The position numbers were made by a program, and so were the translations under genes. From Desulfurococcaceae archaeon MEX13E-LK6-19 (GTDB lineage: Archaea > Thermoproteota > Thermoprotei_A > Sulfolobales > Desulfurococcaceae): a stretch of DNA of 64,000 nt. The notes under the pieces are model-generated. The model saw nothing but the letters and a program-made list of their open reading frames with translations, was not told the origin of the DNA and did no database searches. Shown piece by piece: positions 9,075-17,913 of this stretch; positions within the stretch are counted from its first letter, which is position 1; every line of letters starts with the position of its first letter. The stretch is from assembly GCA_029637525.1 (NCBI GenBank), contig CP072660.1, positions 1,451,612 through 1,515,611 on the forward strand. The letters are read 5' to 3'.

Positions 9075-10091
9075 ATGTCACAGTTTACTTGGTCTAAAAC
9101 TTTTCCTGTTGATTCATTACAGATATATTTTGCTGCATCTCTTGAGCTTCAGGAGGAGTTCATTAATTACGGGTTCTATGTGCCTAAAAGTCCTGATAGG
9201 AAAATTTCTATGCCTATTCCGTTGGTTTATTGTAATTTTCGTGGTTGGTTAAAGCCTGTTGAACCTATAACTGTTGAGAGATTAATTCTTCCTAGCTGGC
9301 TTGGTTTAACTCCTCAGGAGCTAGGTTGGGCGAAGACTACTAGGGATGGGAAGGAAGCGTATATTCTTCCGAAGGAGGAGGTGTATGTTAATATAGGTAT
9401 TCTTGATAATAATGTCATTTTCGATCTTGACATTAGAAAATATCATCTTGAAAGAACATCTATTAGAGGCATTAATCCTGAGAAATGGACTAATTGGGCT
9501 ATGTTTTATATTAGCTTAGAGTATCTTGATGAACTAATTGATGCTCTAAGGAATCACTTACCTAAATCAACACAATCTTTTTGTGATACATTAATACCAG
9601 GAGGAATACCCAAACCTGTGAAGGAAGTTCAACAAGGTGGTAAAGAGGTAACATACTATGTCAAAGTCCCAGTAAAAGACTTCAGTTTTTGCCTAGGATG
9701 TTTTGATCTAACACATCGATATTTGTATGTGAAAGCCAAAGAACATTGCAAGATTGATCCCAATTCAATAGTATGTAGGGATCCCAATGCTGTGATTAAT
9801 AAGTTAAAGTTAAGGATAAAGTATAGCCCAAATGTTGACACATTTGCTAAAGTAGGTATAGCTAAGATAATTGGTAAACATCCACAAATAATGATTAAGC
9901 TAGCTTCCACGAACCCGAAGAGAGTAATTCGTGGAGTTCTTAAAGATAGAATCGAAGGAAAGGCTCGAGGAGAGCTTGTTTACTGCGACCATAAGGTTAA
10001 GAGACAATATATAGTTCTTAATTTGGAGAGTTTCTATAAAGCATTAATTGCTACAAGAAATTATGTGGATAAGTTGCCCAAGGATGAGTAG
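9075..10091 (+). CDS. Unknown cysteine-containing protein, candidate partner of adjacent DNA methyltransferase
   Basis: A 338-residue soluble protein starting at ATG 9075 behind its own TATA box and ribosome binding site. No family recognised. Cysteines cluster in the central part (SFC, then CLGC, EHC, IVCRDP) and later YCDHK, so a structural zinc site is possible. It converges on a DNA methyltransferase gene, ending one base from that gene's end. This tight tail-to-tail arrangement is common in restriction-modification loci, making it a candidate restriction enzyme, but I cannot identify a catalytic motif. Confidence 0.7.
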   Translation: MSQFTWSKTFPVDSLQIYFAASLELQEEFINYGFYVPKSPDRKISMPIPLVYCNFRGWLKPVEPITVERLILPSWLGLTPQELGWAKTTRDGKEAYILPKEEVYVNIGILDNNVIFDLDIRKYHLERTSIRGINPEKWTNWAMFYISLEYLDELIDALRNHLPKSTQSFCDTLIPGGIPKPVKEVQQGGKEVTYYVKVPVKDFSFCLGCFDLTHRYLYVKAKEHCKIDPNSIVCRDPNAVINKLKLRIKYSPNVDTFAKVGIAKIIGKHPQIMIKLASTNPKRVIRGVLKDRIEGKARGELVYCDHKVKRQYIVLNLESFYKALIATRNYVDKLPKDE

Positions 10092-10092
10092 G

Positions 10093-11010
10093 TTATCTTC
10101 CATTTTTGCTCCTTAATTTTTTCTCTATTACGTTCCTTAGCTTTGATCTAAGTCTTTTTGCATCGTCTCTAACAATGATCTCTATTTTGTCTCGTTCTCC
10201 TGCTCCTATGTATTCTGTTAAGGTTTTTGTTCCCAAGCCAAGTCTTTCTTCTATTGCTTCTCTGAGTTCTAAGTCTATTTCGTATCCAATACAGTTTCTC
10301 CCTAGTTTTCGCGCAACAACACAAGTTGTACCCGTTCCCAAGAATGGGTCCAATACTGTTTCTCCTACATAGCTGTAGAGACGAATTAATCTCTCCACGA
10401 GTTCTTCTGGGTAAGCTGCAGTGTATTTACTCCATTTTTCCGATGGCAATACATTCTTTATATCCCATACACTAAGATACCACTTCTCTGACTGGAATCT
10501 CGCGATATCTATTCTTGATTTCTCTTTAACCTCTTTGGGCACATCATTGTATTTAAACCTGCCTTTTTGGAAAATCACTATTTCTTCGTATATATTGTCA
10601 GGATAATAGTACATGGGGTAGGGATGCTGTATAATAACTCCACTTCTTCGCGAAATCCTGATATACCCCTCGGGTTTTCTCCAAATAATCTTATCTCTAT
10701 ATGTAAACCCTACCTCGTAAACCATAACCCTAATTAGATCTGCAACTATGGGATATAGCTTTCCTTCGATCCTAACATCCTGTGTAACAAAACATGCAAT
10801 TCTTCCTTCCTTTAGAACTCTATATAATTCTTTTCCTACTTGTTTAAGCATATCAAGAAATTCATCATAGCTCTTGAAGAGCCCTGGGAAATCAAATGGT
10901 GCGTTATAATATGGAGGCGAGGTTACGACTAAGTGTACTGATTCATTAGGTAGTTCCTTTATATTTCTTGAATCGCCGAAGATCACCTTAATATATACCA
11001 AATGGTTCAC
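10093..11010 (-). CDS. DNA methyltransferase, SPPY-type (N4-cytosine/N6-adenine)
   Basis: A 305-residue class I methyltransferase in the beta order: TSPPYYN (motif IV, residues 30-36) comes first and FLGTGTT (motif I, SAM binding) near the C-terminal third, with IGYEID following. SPPY is usual in N4-cytosine enzymes. It would transfer a methyl group from SAM to a DNA base. The gene overlaps the upstream 105-residue gene by four bases (translational coupling) and converges with the 338-residue gene. No recognisable nuclease is fused. Likely part of a restriction-modification unit. Confidence 0.85.
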   Translation of the reverse strand: MNHLVYIKVIFGDSRNIKELPNESVHLVVTSPPYYNAPFDFPGLFKSYDEFLDMLKQVGKELYRVLKEGRIACFVTQDVRIEGKLYPIVADLIRVMVYEVGFTYRDKIIWRKPEGYIRISRRSGVIIQHPYPMYYYPDNIYEEIVIFQKGRFKYNDVPKEVKEKSRIDIARFQSEKWYLSVWDIKNVLPSEKWSKYTAAYPEELVERLIRLYSYVGETVLDPFLGTGTTCVVARKLGRNCIGYEIDLELREAIEERLGLGTKTLTEYIGAGERDKIEIIVRDDAKRLRSKLRNVIEKKLRSKNGR

Positions 11011-11324
11011 CCCTTAATTGTAGCATATCTGTTAAGAATATTGGATAATCTATTAACAAGCTCGTTCCACTCTAGTTTATCGTACAAAGCCCATTCAATA
11101 ACATCATTGGTAGAATATTTTAAGACCTTAATGAATTTCTGCCACGTATACCCTTTGCTCTCTAAGACTTGTTTCCAGTGTCTCCATAGATATGAAGGTA
11201 ATTTATTGAGATACCATACTGCTAAAGAGTCATAATCAATATCAGGTGCTGAACCTAGTCTTTTCCTCTGCTCTTTAATAAAGATCTTTATATCTTTAGG
11301 TTCAGGAGGTACCGGCAAATCCAT
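11007..11324 (-). CDS. Unknown 105-residue protein coupled to DNA methyltransferase
   Basis: Starts at ATG 11324 and its stop overlaps the methyltransferase start by four bases, so the two are translated together. The sequence is rich in Trp and Lys (SYLWRHWKQVLESKGYTWQ) and helical; no family recognised. It could be a specificity or control component of the methyltransferase, which is inference from position only. Confidence 0.65.
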   Translation of the reverse strand: MDLPVPPEPKDIKIFIKEQRKRLGSAPDIDYDSLAVWYLNKLPSYLWRHWKQVLESKGYTWQKFIKVLKYSTNDVIEWALYDKLEWNELVNRLSNILNRYATIKG

Positions 11325-11507
11325 ACCTACAACCCCATACCCCTATCCGCTATATACTAATAATATCAGGGATATAAAGCTTCGTCCTAATGACATTTAT
11401 AAAAACATTGCCACAAAAAAGTTTTAAAAGATACAGCTAATAAGGAAAAGAAACTATAGTAATAAAATACAATATAGAGTTTTCTGACATCAGTAATTTG
11501 AACAAAG

Positions 11508-11711
11508 CTATTTGGTACCTGAAACTTCAAGAAACCTTTTAATAACTTTCGTAAGCCTCTCTATTGATATTGCTAGGGTACAAACCACTGTATGCGTATC
11601 TGGAGCGTCGATAAGAAACTCAACACAAAATGCATTAGTCAACCTTTTGCAAGATCCGCATAGCAGAAGCTTTCCAATTACCGTCAGAACAAAACATGAA
11701 AGAATGTTCAT
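11508..11711 (-). CDS. Small protein, unknown (possibly coupled to upstream gene)
   Basis: ATG at 11709-11711 overlaps the TGA of the upstream gene (ATGA), a common coupling. The 67 residues include CGSCKRL and further cysteines, then a helical C-terminus (ISIERLTKVIKRFLE). An in-frame ATG at 11726 would add five residues. An antisense frame of the same span is open, so the call rests on the ATGA overlap. Function unknown. Confidence 0.4.
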   Translation of the reverse strand: MNILSCFVLTVIGKLLLCGSCKRLTNAFCVEFLIDAPDTHTVVCTLAISIERLTKVIKRFLEVSGTK

Positions 11712-12061
11712 TTGAGATCCCAACATATTTTAAGTTTTCTCCTCTTTTTCATGAACCACTTAATATCACGTTGCCTTAAGTCAGGTCTAGCCATCACTTT
11801 CCTTAGTATTCCTTCGATGAAACTTATTGTATGGAACTTAAGTTCTTCAATCGTTGTGAAACCCATGGACTCGATGTCTTCTTTGCGAAAATAAACAGTA
11901 ATGTATACAACAATACGTCCAAAATGCGTGACAGAACCATACCCATAGAGAAAGTCCTCAAGCAGTGTCATCTCCCTCTTATTAAGTGCGATGGGAATAT
12001 TGGGCACAAGCTCTACATAAACCCCATCCCGCTGAATTCTGATCCTATAAACAACAACCAT
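11708..12061 (-). CDS. Unknown 117-residue protein
   Basis: I prefer the ATG at 12059-12061, because a TATA-like TTTTATGT (minus strand, about 12082-12089) sits about 25 bases upstream, giving a nearly leaderless transcript. An in-frame ATG at 12136 would add 25 residues. The protein is basic (ending KKRRKLKICWDLK) with alternating strands and one long helix around residues 72-95. No family recognised. Confidence 0.55.
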   Translation of the reverse strand: MVVVYRIRIQRDGVYVELVPNIPIALNKREMTLLEDFLYGYGSVTHFGRIVVYITVYFRKEDIESMGFTTIEELKFHTISFIEGILRKVMARPDLRQRDIKWFMKKRRKLKICWDLK

Positions 12062-12484
12062 CCTACTTGGAAGCCTAGACACATAAAAGTGTTTAGTCAA
12101 GCCTATCACACAAACAGAACTGCTAAAGATAAACATGAATAAGTAACTTTTAAACTTACCTGTTTATTATGGAAATGATCTTAAGCTTGATATTATGTAA
12201 AAAGTACTCTTCATATAAACACTCCTGTAAGGCATTTTAGTTGATCAGAACCTGAATTCTATCTTGCGTTAACATGTTAAAGTATTTAGTGATTTTCTAA
12301 ACCTCTATGTTGTCGTTTCCTTTTGACTTGTCCTGTGTCAGACAAAAATATTATGGTTTTCACATAATTGTTTCACTTTATATAATATCATGTTGATGAT
12401 CTACATGAATTCTTAATTGTATAAACTCTTTCTTGTAAATATTTTTATTTCAGTGTTGCAATATTAATATTGGTGTAACGCTAG
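12062..12484. other. Intergenic, about 420 bp
   Basis: AT-rich, no gene seen. The perfect palindrome CAATATTAATATTG at 12459-12472 lies between a T-rich TATA-like stretch (about 12441-12450) and the TTG start of the nuclease-like gene at 12485, a reasonable operator position. Confidence 0.4.
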
Positions 12485-13975
12485 TTGCCTTCTAAACAAG
12501 ATATTTTAGAGAAGATCTCGAGTATACGTGGAACAAAGAAGCCGTTTGTACAATACCTTCGAAGAAAGGGTATTGATGTTTCATATAATATGACTTGGGA
12601 TGATATAATAGACATTGTTTTAGGAACAAGAAAGGTAACCAAAAAAGACTTAGAGAGATTCCTTGCAAGATATGAAATTAAAATTAGAGATGAAGTGGTT
12701 GTTGAACGTGAGCGTATCATTGAGCGTGAAAGAGTTAGGAGAAGAAGAGAAAGAAAGTTTAGTGGAACTTTTGTTTATGAGAAAGGAATGTCGTTGGAGG
12801 AGAAATTCAAATATCTTGTGGGTCTTTTAGAATTTGATATAAAAAGATGGACTAGTGGTGCTGGAGGCGAAATAGGCGACTTTATTGTTATAGATAAAGA
12901 ATCAAACTCAAAGGCCTTAGTCTCATGCAAAAATGTATCAACACTAACTATTAAACATGTCAATGACTTATACGCTAATGCTATAGGTTTCGGTTTTAAG
13001 CATGCAATATTAGTGATAGGCAAGGATACAAAGTTAGCCAAGGGTTGTGTGGAGAGAGCCAACTACTGGGGTATACAAATAGTAAGAATTGATGATCTGG
13101 AACATAATTTACTAGCAAGAAAGAGCGTAAAAGATAGGATTTCCTATCTAAAAACAGTATTGTTTGCATCAATACTCAGAGGAATAGAAGAAAAACTTCA
13201 TAAAGCACAAAGAATGATAGAAGAAAAAATCCGTCCAACAGAAAAGAAAGAATCTCTACAACATCTTCTAGGAATGAATCTTGCTTATGAACCTCATAGT
13301 GAAAGTCTTGACTACTTAAAGACTAAATTAAGTCTGATCCATGGAACCGGTTTCCTAAGAAAGACACCTGCAGTAATAAGAGTGCTAAAGACAGTTCTTG
13401 TTTATGTTCCGTATATTATAGTAAAGTATAGCGGTAAAATGAAAGTTGGACGAGGCGTGAAACAATTTAGCGGAAAAATAGTAGTTAACGCAAATAATGG
13501 TAATCTAGTTGGCTTATCCATTGAAGAATTAGTTGCCGATCTCCACAAGATAAAACATGCACATGAAGTATCCGTCCATCATCCAGTCAAAGTAGCTACA
13601 CAAATTAATGAAAAAATACTTAGAGACAAAGTAATCGAATTAATAACTATGCTCGAAAGAACCTACTTCCTCGAGGAAAGAGGACTACTAGGAAGAGGAA
13701 AATACTATCTCACACCAAAAGATCTACTAAAGGAAAAAGAAGTTGATACCCTCGATGAAGCGATAAACGAAATTGAAAACGAGGAACATGGATTCCTAAT
13801 TAGAACATACAAAGTCAAAAGAAGCGATATAAAAATCGAATCAATGGATAAAATATACCTACCATACTGGTGTATAGAGTACGAAGTCCCAAGCAAAAAC
13901 TTCCACGGAGAAGCATACGGCGAAGCATACATTAGCGAGCCAGAACCATTGACAGAGCCGTGTCCCTGGAAATAA
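12485..13975 (+). CDS. Mrr-like restriction endonuclease domain protein
   Basis: TTG start at 12485. Residues 1-65 are a small helical domain (PSKQDILEKI ... KKPFVQYLRRKG), 70-92 a highly charged helix of alternating Arg and Glu, and 95-205 an Mrr-type nuclease core: EEKFKYLVGLLEF, GDFIVIDK (Asp132), ALVSCKN (the (D/E)xK position, with Cys before Lys149), then GFKHAILVIG and YWGIQIVRIDDLE, as in Mrr_cat domains. Residues 300-496 form a second domain of unknown type ending near LPYWCIEYEV. It would cut foreign or modified DNA (family knowledge). The usual Glu in ExK is replaced, so activity needs testing. Confidence 0.75.
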   Translation: MPSKQDILEKISSIRGTKKPFVQYLRRKGIDVSYNMTWDDIIDIVLGTRKVTKKDLERFLARYEIKIRDEVVVERERIIERERVRRRRERKFSGTFVYEKGMSLEEKFKYLVGLLEFDIKRWTSGAGGEIGDFIVIDKESNSKALVSCKNVSTLTIKHVNDLYANAIGFGFKHAILVIGKDTKLAKGCVERANYWGIQIVRIDDLEHNLLARKSVKDRISYLKTVLFASILRGIEEKLHKAQRMIEEKIRPTEKKESLQHLLGMNLAYEPHSESLDYLKTKLSLIHGTGFLRKTPAVIRVLKTVLVYVPYIIVKYSGKMKVGRGVKQFSGKIVVNANNGNLVGLSIEELVADLHKIKHAHEVSVHHPVKVATQINEKILRDKVIELITMLERTYFLEERGLLGRGKYYLTPKDLLKEKEVDTLDEAINEIENEEHGFLIRTYKVKRSDIKIESMDKIYLPYWCIEYEVPSKNFHGEAYGEAYISEPEPLTEPCPWK

Positions 13976-14139
13976 ATATACAATAATCTTCATACCACTA
14001 AACATAATTAAGCCAAAACACTAATCCATAAAACCATAGAAAACCAAGTCCCGATACCAAAATGAAGACTCTTAAACCTAAGGCTACAAAACTGCTTTGC
14101 CTAGCTGAATATGAGTTATGAAGGAAATGGCTATGCAGT

Positions 14140-14432
14140 GATATAAAAGCTAGATCGATTTTACAGAACTTTTCGCTGAACTACCAGACATGATTAATGG
14201 TATTGTGATACCCATCGCCGGGGCACCTATGGGCAAAGAAACAGTTGAGCTAGGTGACATAGAGTTTGTATCCACAGCCAGTATCGTCTCTGATAAATGC
14301 TTGGGAAAGCTGCTGAGTCCATTCAAGCTCAGCACCTATTTCACAGCATTAGCCCTAATCATCGGCTCCATCTTGGTAACCTACGATAAACCCGTTACCC
14401 GCACTAAAGACCTAGGGTACTTAAGTAGGTGA
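14140..14432 (+). pseudogene. Remnant of a KaiC-like ATPase gene
   Basis: The frame from about 14140 reads DIKARSILQNF, then after a shift MINGIVIPIAGAPMGKE and ELGDIEFVSTASIV. This aligns with residues around 125-180 of the intact KaiC-like protein at 45230 (DIEARALLQNYF, IIGGLVVLIAEVPLGKE, ALGDIEFTSDIAII). No Walker motifs are present upstream and the frame is interrupted. After about 14300 the frame continues into a hydrophobic segment unlike the ATPase. A decayed, possibly chimeric remnant. Confidence 0.55.
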
Positions 14433-14514
14433 TTTGTCTATTTTTCTAGACAATGTAGTCAATGACCCTAGGATTATATCTATCCTTTGACTTAATACCG
14501 CTTGGTGACGGGAC

Positions 14515-14949
14515 ATGGAGTCTAATGAGGTGTTCGAAGCCGTATCGCATCCTTTGAGGATAAAGATATTGATGCTACTAGCTAGGAGACCCATGAGTTT
14601 TTCTGAATTGAAGAGAGAACTTGGAATCAGGAGTAGTGGTAAACTAGATTTCCATATCAAGAAACTCGATGGCCTGGTGGCTCTAGATGACAATGGGAAA
14701 TACGTGTTGACCAAGGAGGGCTATGCTGCACTCCAAGCCATTGACACTATTAGAAAGTATGGGTGGCAGAAGAGAACATACATCATAGCCACAATAGCAT
14801 ATGCTATAGCCATACTCTACACTACATGGAACATGGTATCGAACCCCTCTAACCCAGTATACATAGTTACAGCAGCCCTGATCACTCTATGGTACATATT
14901 CTATAGCTACTGGTCTATCGTGAAAAGAAAAATCTTCAAAACACTCTAG
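14515..14949 (+). CDS. ArsR-like winged-helix regulator with two membrane helices
   Basis: Residues 5-75 are an ArsR/MarR-type winged helix: VSHPLRIKILMLL, SFSELKREL, SGKLDFHIKKLDGL, then the wing DDNGKYVLTKEG. Residues about 88-105 and 113-130 are hydrophobic, so the protein is probably membrane-anchored with its DNA-binding domain in the cytoplasm. Such one-component archaeal regulators are common; target and signal are unknown. It stands alone between a gene remnant and a ZIP transporter. Confidence 0.85.
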   Translation: MESNEVFEAVSHPLRIKILMLLARRPMSFSELKRELGIRSSGKLDFHIKKLDGLVALDDNGKYVLTKEGYAALQAIDTIRKYGWQKRTYIIATIAYAIAILYTTWNMVSNPSNPVYIVTAALITLWYIFYSYWSIVKRKIFKTL

Positions 14950-15217
14950 ACCACAGAAAGCACTGGAGACAAGCAACACAGTACAAGCACTTAAACACGT
15001 ATTTTTCAGCCCCCAACTATTGCCCGGGTCCTTAGACTATTCGCTTAATTTTGGTATTGATAGGTATCTTAGGAACTATGGAATTTCCTAAATGTTTTGG
15101 TAACTTTACTTCTGTTCTATGACTACTTGTATCTCGGCTTTACATCTAGAAACGTTTATGTAATCACTGCTGCTAAGGGTTATACTATAGTTAAACCATG
15201 GTATGTAGATTAGCTGG

Positions 15218-16024
15218 ATGAGGCATGTTAAGGAAATGACGTTCTACTTGGACCTCATGGGTTATTTGAGTAGTGTTAGCTTGCTTGCCAGGGTGTTTGT
15301 TCTTGGTTTGGTCCCGTTTCTGCTGACTTGCCTGGGTGTTGTTCCCGTGGTTTTCCTTGGGAGGAGTGTTGAGGAGAAGTGGCTTGACTTGGGGCTTGGT
15401 TTTTCTGCTGGTGTCATGCTTGTTGCCTCTTTTACTAGCTTGTTGTTGCCTGCTGTTGGTGTTGCTGGTGTCTGGGTTGTTGTCGTAGGGTTTGTTGTTG
15501 GCGTGGTTGTTGTGAGGCTTCTTGATGTTGTTGTTCCTCATATGCATGTTTTCAAGGGATATGAGGGTCCTAGGCCACCGCGGGCTGTTAGGCGTGCTTG
15601 GCTACTAGTCTTCGCCATGATGATCCATAATATACCGGAGGGAATGGCGGTTGGGGCTGCCGCTATCTACAGTGTCCACGCAGGCCTATCCCTAGCCATA
15701 GCGATCGGGGTACAGGATATACCAGAGGGGCTAGCGGTAGCGATGCCTCTCTATGCCTCCACTCACGACAAGAAAAAATCAGTAGCTCTCGGTGTCTTGA
15801 GCGGGTTTCTCGAGCTACTTGCCGCAATGATACCATTGCTAGTGGTCACACTAGTAAACTATGCTCTCCCGATCCTGATGTCGCTAGCGGCCGGTGCCAT
15901 GGTCTACGTGGTGGTGCACGAGATAACACCAGAGATCTACGGGCACAGCCACGATGACCAATCAACAGCAGGGTTCATCATAGGCTTCATCACAACACTC
16001 ATCCTAGAAACAATCCTAGGCTAG
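15218..16024 (+). CDS. ZIP family divalent metal transporter
   Basis: Eight hydrophobic segments. Family signature residues are clear: HNIPEG at 137-142 in TM4, QDIPEG at 166-171 in TM5, and HEITPE near 234, together forming the binuclear metal site; a short His-containing loop (PHMHVF) precedes TM4. It carries zinc, iron or manganese into the cytoplasm (family knowledge; metal not determinable here). ATG at 15218 chosen; an in-frame ATG six codons later is possible. The first third uses G/T-rich codons that leave a spurious antisense frame. Confidence 0.9.
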   Translation: MRHVKEMTFYLDLMGYLSSVSLLARVFVLGLVPFLLTCLGVVPVVFLGRSVEEKWLDLGLGFSAGVMLVASFTSLLLPAVGVAGVWVVVVGFVVGVVVVRLLDVVVPHMHVFKGYEGPRPPRAVRRAWLLVFAMMIHNIPEGMAVGAAAIYSVHAGLSLAIAIGVQDIPEGLAVAMPLYASTHDKKKSVALGVLSGFLELLAAMIPLLVVTLVNYALPILMSLAAGAMVYVVVHEITPEIYGHSHDDQSTAGFIIGFITTLILETILG

Positions 16025-16065
16025 ACGGGCCCACGCTGGAACAAGGCTTGCTGTTGTTTAACCGG

Positions 16066-16677
16066 CTACACAACCTCCATTACTAGTTCAAACCCAATAG
16101 TAGCACTAGCACGTTGCCAATAAATGTCAGCTAGTACCTCTACCACATATCTTCCTTTAACGGCATTGTAGGTGTATACCTTGAGAACGTAGATATGGTC
16201 ACTAACATTATTTAAAACAATATGTATGCCGTTAAAAGAGTAGTTGGTTTTATATCCCTCATAGTAGCCACTTATCATCTCTCTAGTCCCATTAACTCCT
16301 ATACTATTCAGGAAAACCTTCAAAGTATAGTTTGTTGTCTTGAAGAAACATAACGCGAAACTCTCGTTAACAACTACTCTAAAGTATATTACGAAGCTAT
16401 CATTCCTCCTAACCCTCACAAGCCATAAAGGCTCACTTCCCTCCTCCTTTACCCTAATACGCTTAGTCGAGTTCACCAACTCTACATAACCAGCTTTCCC
16501 ACAGTCAGGAGGACCAGGCTCCCAGCCAGGAGGCTCGAAGGATGGCGGGACACTTGGCTCCGAAGGCCTTCCAGCGAGATAGACGAGGAAAGAGAGAAGA
16601 CCTAGGGCAATTACCAGCGATAAAACCATTAATGGGAGATACCTGTCCTCAGAGGAGTACATTCCCTCCACCAGCAT
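16066..16677 (-). CDS. Membrane-anchored extracellular protein, unknown function
   Basis: Residues about 13-36 form one hydrophobic anchor (LPLMVLSLVIALGLLSFLVYL) followed by a Pro-rich linker (PSVPPSFEPPGWEPGPP) and a beta-rich domain with many N-x-S/T sequons (NST, NDS, NES, NYT, NGT, NYS, NVS), typical of glycosylated archaeal surface proteins. Two or three cysteines. No enzymatic motif. Lone gene. Confidence 0.8.
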   Translation of the reverse strand: MLVEGMYSSEDRYLPLMVLSLVIALGLLSFLVYLAGRPSEPSVPPSFEPPGWEPGPPDCGKAGYVELVNSTKRIRVKEEGSEPLWLVRVRRNDSFVIYFRVVVNESFALCFFKTTNYTLKVFLNSIGVNGTREMISGYYEGYKTNYSFNGIHIVLNNVSDHIYVLKVYTYNAVKGRYVVEVLADIYWQRASATIGFELVMEVV

Positions 16678-17130
16678 ACAACCATTAAATAATAACAGTT
16701 ACTCTAGAAATAAAAGATTTAGTTATTCCACATAAGAATACTATACAGGCAATAATCTTGTGAATCACACGTTATAAGACACGACAAGCATTTACGTACA
16801 GTACTTTCACACATAATCTCCATGTAACGTATCTATAGAACAAGGAATCCAGTGTTTATAGTAAACAAAAAGCACTAGAAACCAGTACGATTCGATAATA
16901 CCTGGCTAATCAATACATACGAATCCAACGCCAAAACAGTTTTAACGACAGCCATAATCATTATATCCATAATGTTCATACTAATGTTGATTGCTACTAA
17001 ACGTGTTAGACTATTTACCAGAAAACACTTAACTCCACGATAAGATCTTGAGTGTTTTACCTGTCTAGTATTAGCAGTATTCTAGAGAACATGGTAATCA
17101 AGCTTTCATACAAGCAGTAGTGGACATGTC
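16678..17130. other. Intergenic, about 450 bp
   Basis: AT-rich and without a supported gene. Only promoter elements of the vapB gene at its right end stand out. Confidence 0.4.
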
Positions 17131-17160
17131 TATATGGTAGTACTGCTTGGTAGTACTACT
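17131..17160 (+). promoter_or_regulatory. vapB promoter with direct-repeat operator
   Basis: TATATGG at about 17131 is a TATA-like element. The ten-base repeat TGGTAGTACT occurs at 17135-17144 and 17148-17157, 13 bases apart, directly before the TTG start at 17172. AbrB-type antitoxins usually bind repeats in their own promoter, so autoregulation is likely (inference). Confidence 0.5.
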
Positions 17161-17171
17161 GGTGAATACTT

Positions 17172-17393
17172 TTGTCTCTGGTTAAGGTTACTAGGAAAGG
17201 CCAGATCACAATACCCAAGGATATTAGGAATGCTCTTGGGATAAACGAGGGTGACTATGTAGTAGTTAGAGTCGAGGGTAACAGGATAATTATTGAGAAA
17301 CCCCGTTTACCTGAGCCAGGTGAGCCTGTAGGCTTAGACAAGTATAGAGAGTTGATAAAAGAACTGGAAGAGATGAGGAGCAGATGGCGCTAG
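17172..17393 (+). CDS. vapB: VapB-type antitoxin, AbrB/SpoVT fold
   Basis: TTG start. The 73 residues begin SLVKVTRKGQITIPKDIR, with ALGINEGDYVVVRVEGNRIIIEK, the swapped-hairpin AbrB DNA-binding domain, and end in a helix (LDKYRELIKELEEMRSRW) that would wrap the toxin. The following toxin gene starts ten bases before this stop, the usual vapBC overlap, but the toxin is frame-broken. Intact and possibly still active as a regulator. Confidence 0.9.
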   Translation: MSLVKVTRKGQITIPKDIRNALGINEGDYVVVRVEGNRIIIEKPRLPEPGEPVGLDKYRELIKELEEMRSRWR

Positions 17394-17776
17394 TTCATGA
17401 TACATTATTCTTGATAGCACGTTTCCTCCAATGCCCAACAATAAAAATGCTCTAAGGAATTCTTTAGGGGAAAGTACGAAGGAACACCATCTTCATAACA
17501 ACTATTACTATCACGGAGTTCTTGAAAATAGCTGGGAAAACAATGGGTTTGCAACAAGCTGAGACACAACTGCGATTGTTTCTGGAAGCAGGTGTTGGTA
17601 TAGAGACTATCACGTATACAGATGCCGTAGAAGCCGGGAGGATACTGTGCAGAAAAACAAACATACCCATAGCCGACGCACTAATAGCCTCCATCGCGAA
17701 AAGACTACGAGCCACCATCGTAACAGACGATCCCCACTTTAGAGAACTAGGCGTAAGAACAATCTGGTACAAGTAG
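17384..17776 (+). pseudogene. vapC: Frame-disrupted VapC toxin (PIN domain)
   Basis: ATG at 17384 overlaps vapB and reads ALVHDTLFLIARFL, the N-terminal PIN strand with its Asp, but hits a stop near 17453. The 17437-17470 stretch reads NNKNALRNSLG in another frame, and the original frame resumes with KVRRNTIFITTITITEFLK, then IPIADALIASIAKRL and IVTDDPHF. All four PIN acidic residues exist but across two compensating shifts. Either inactivated or a local assembly error. Confidence 0.75.
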
Positions 17777-17913
17777 CTCTTCATAGATACAGCCTTCTAA
17801 TCTGATACATTATATTTCGATACGATAGTGCTCCTCACAATAATGAAATACCTTCATTGGAGCAATTTATTAGGTTAAAAACAATTATGATCGAGGTTTT
17901 TACAGTATCATAT

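Noticed and set aside
15191-15547. Open antisense frame of 118 codons opposite the ZIP transporter
   Set aside because: Extreme Asn/His/Lys/Gln composition is the mirror of G/T-rich coding on the other strand; the ZIP frame has clear family motifs.
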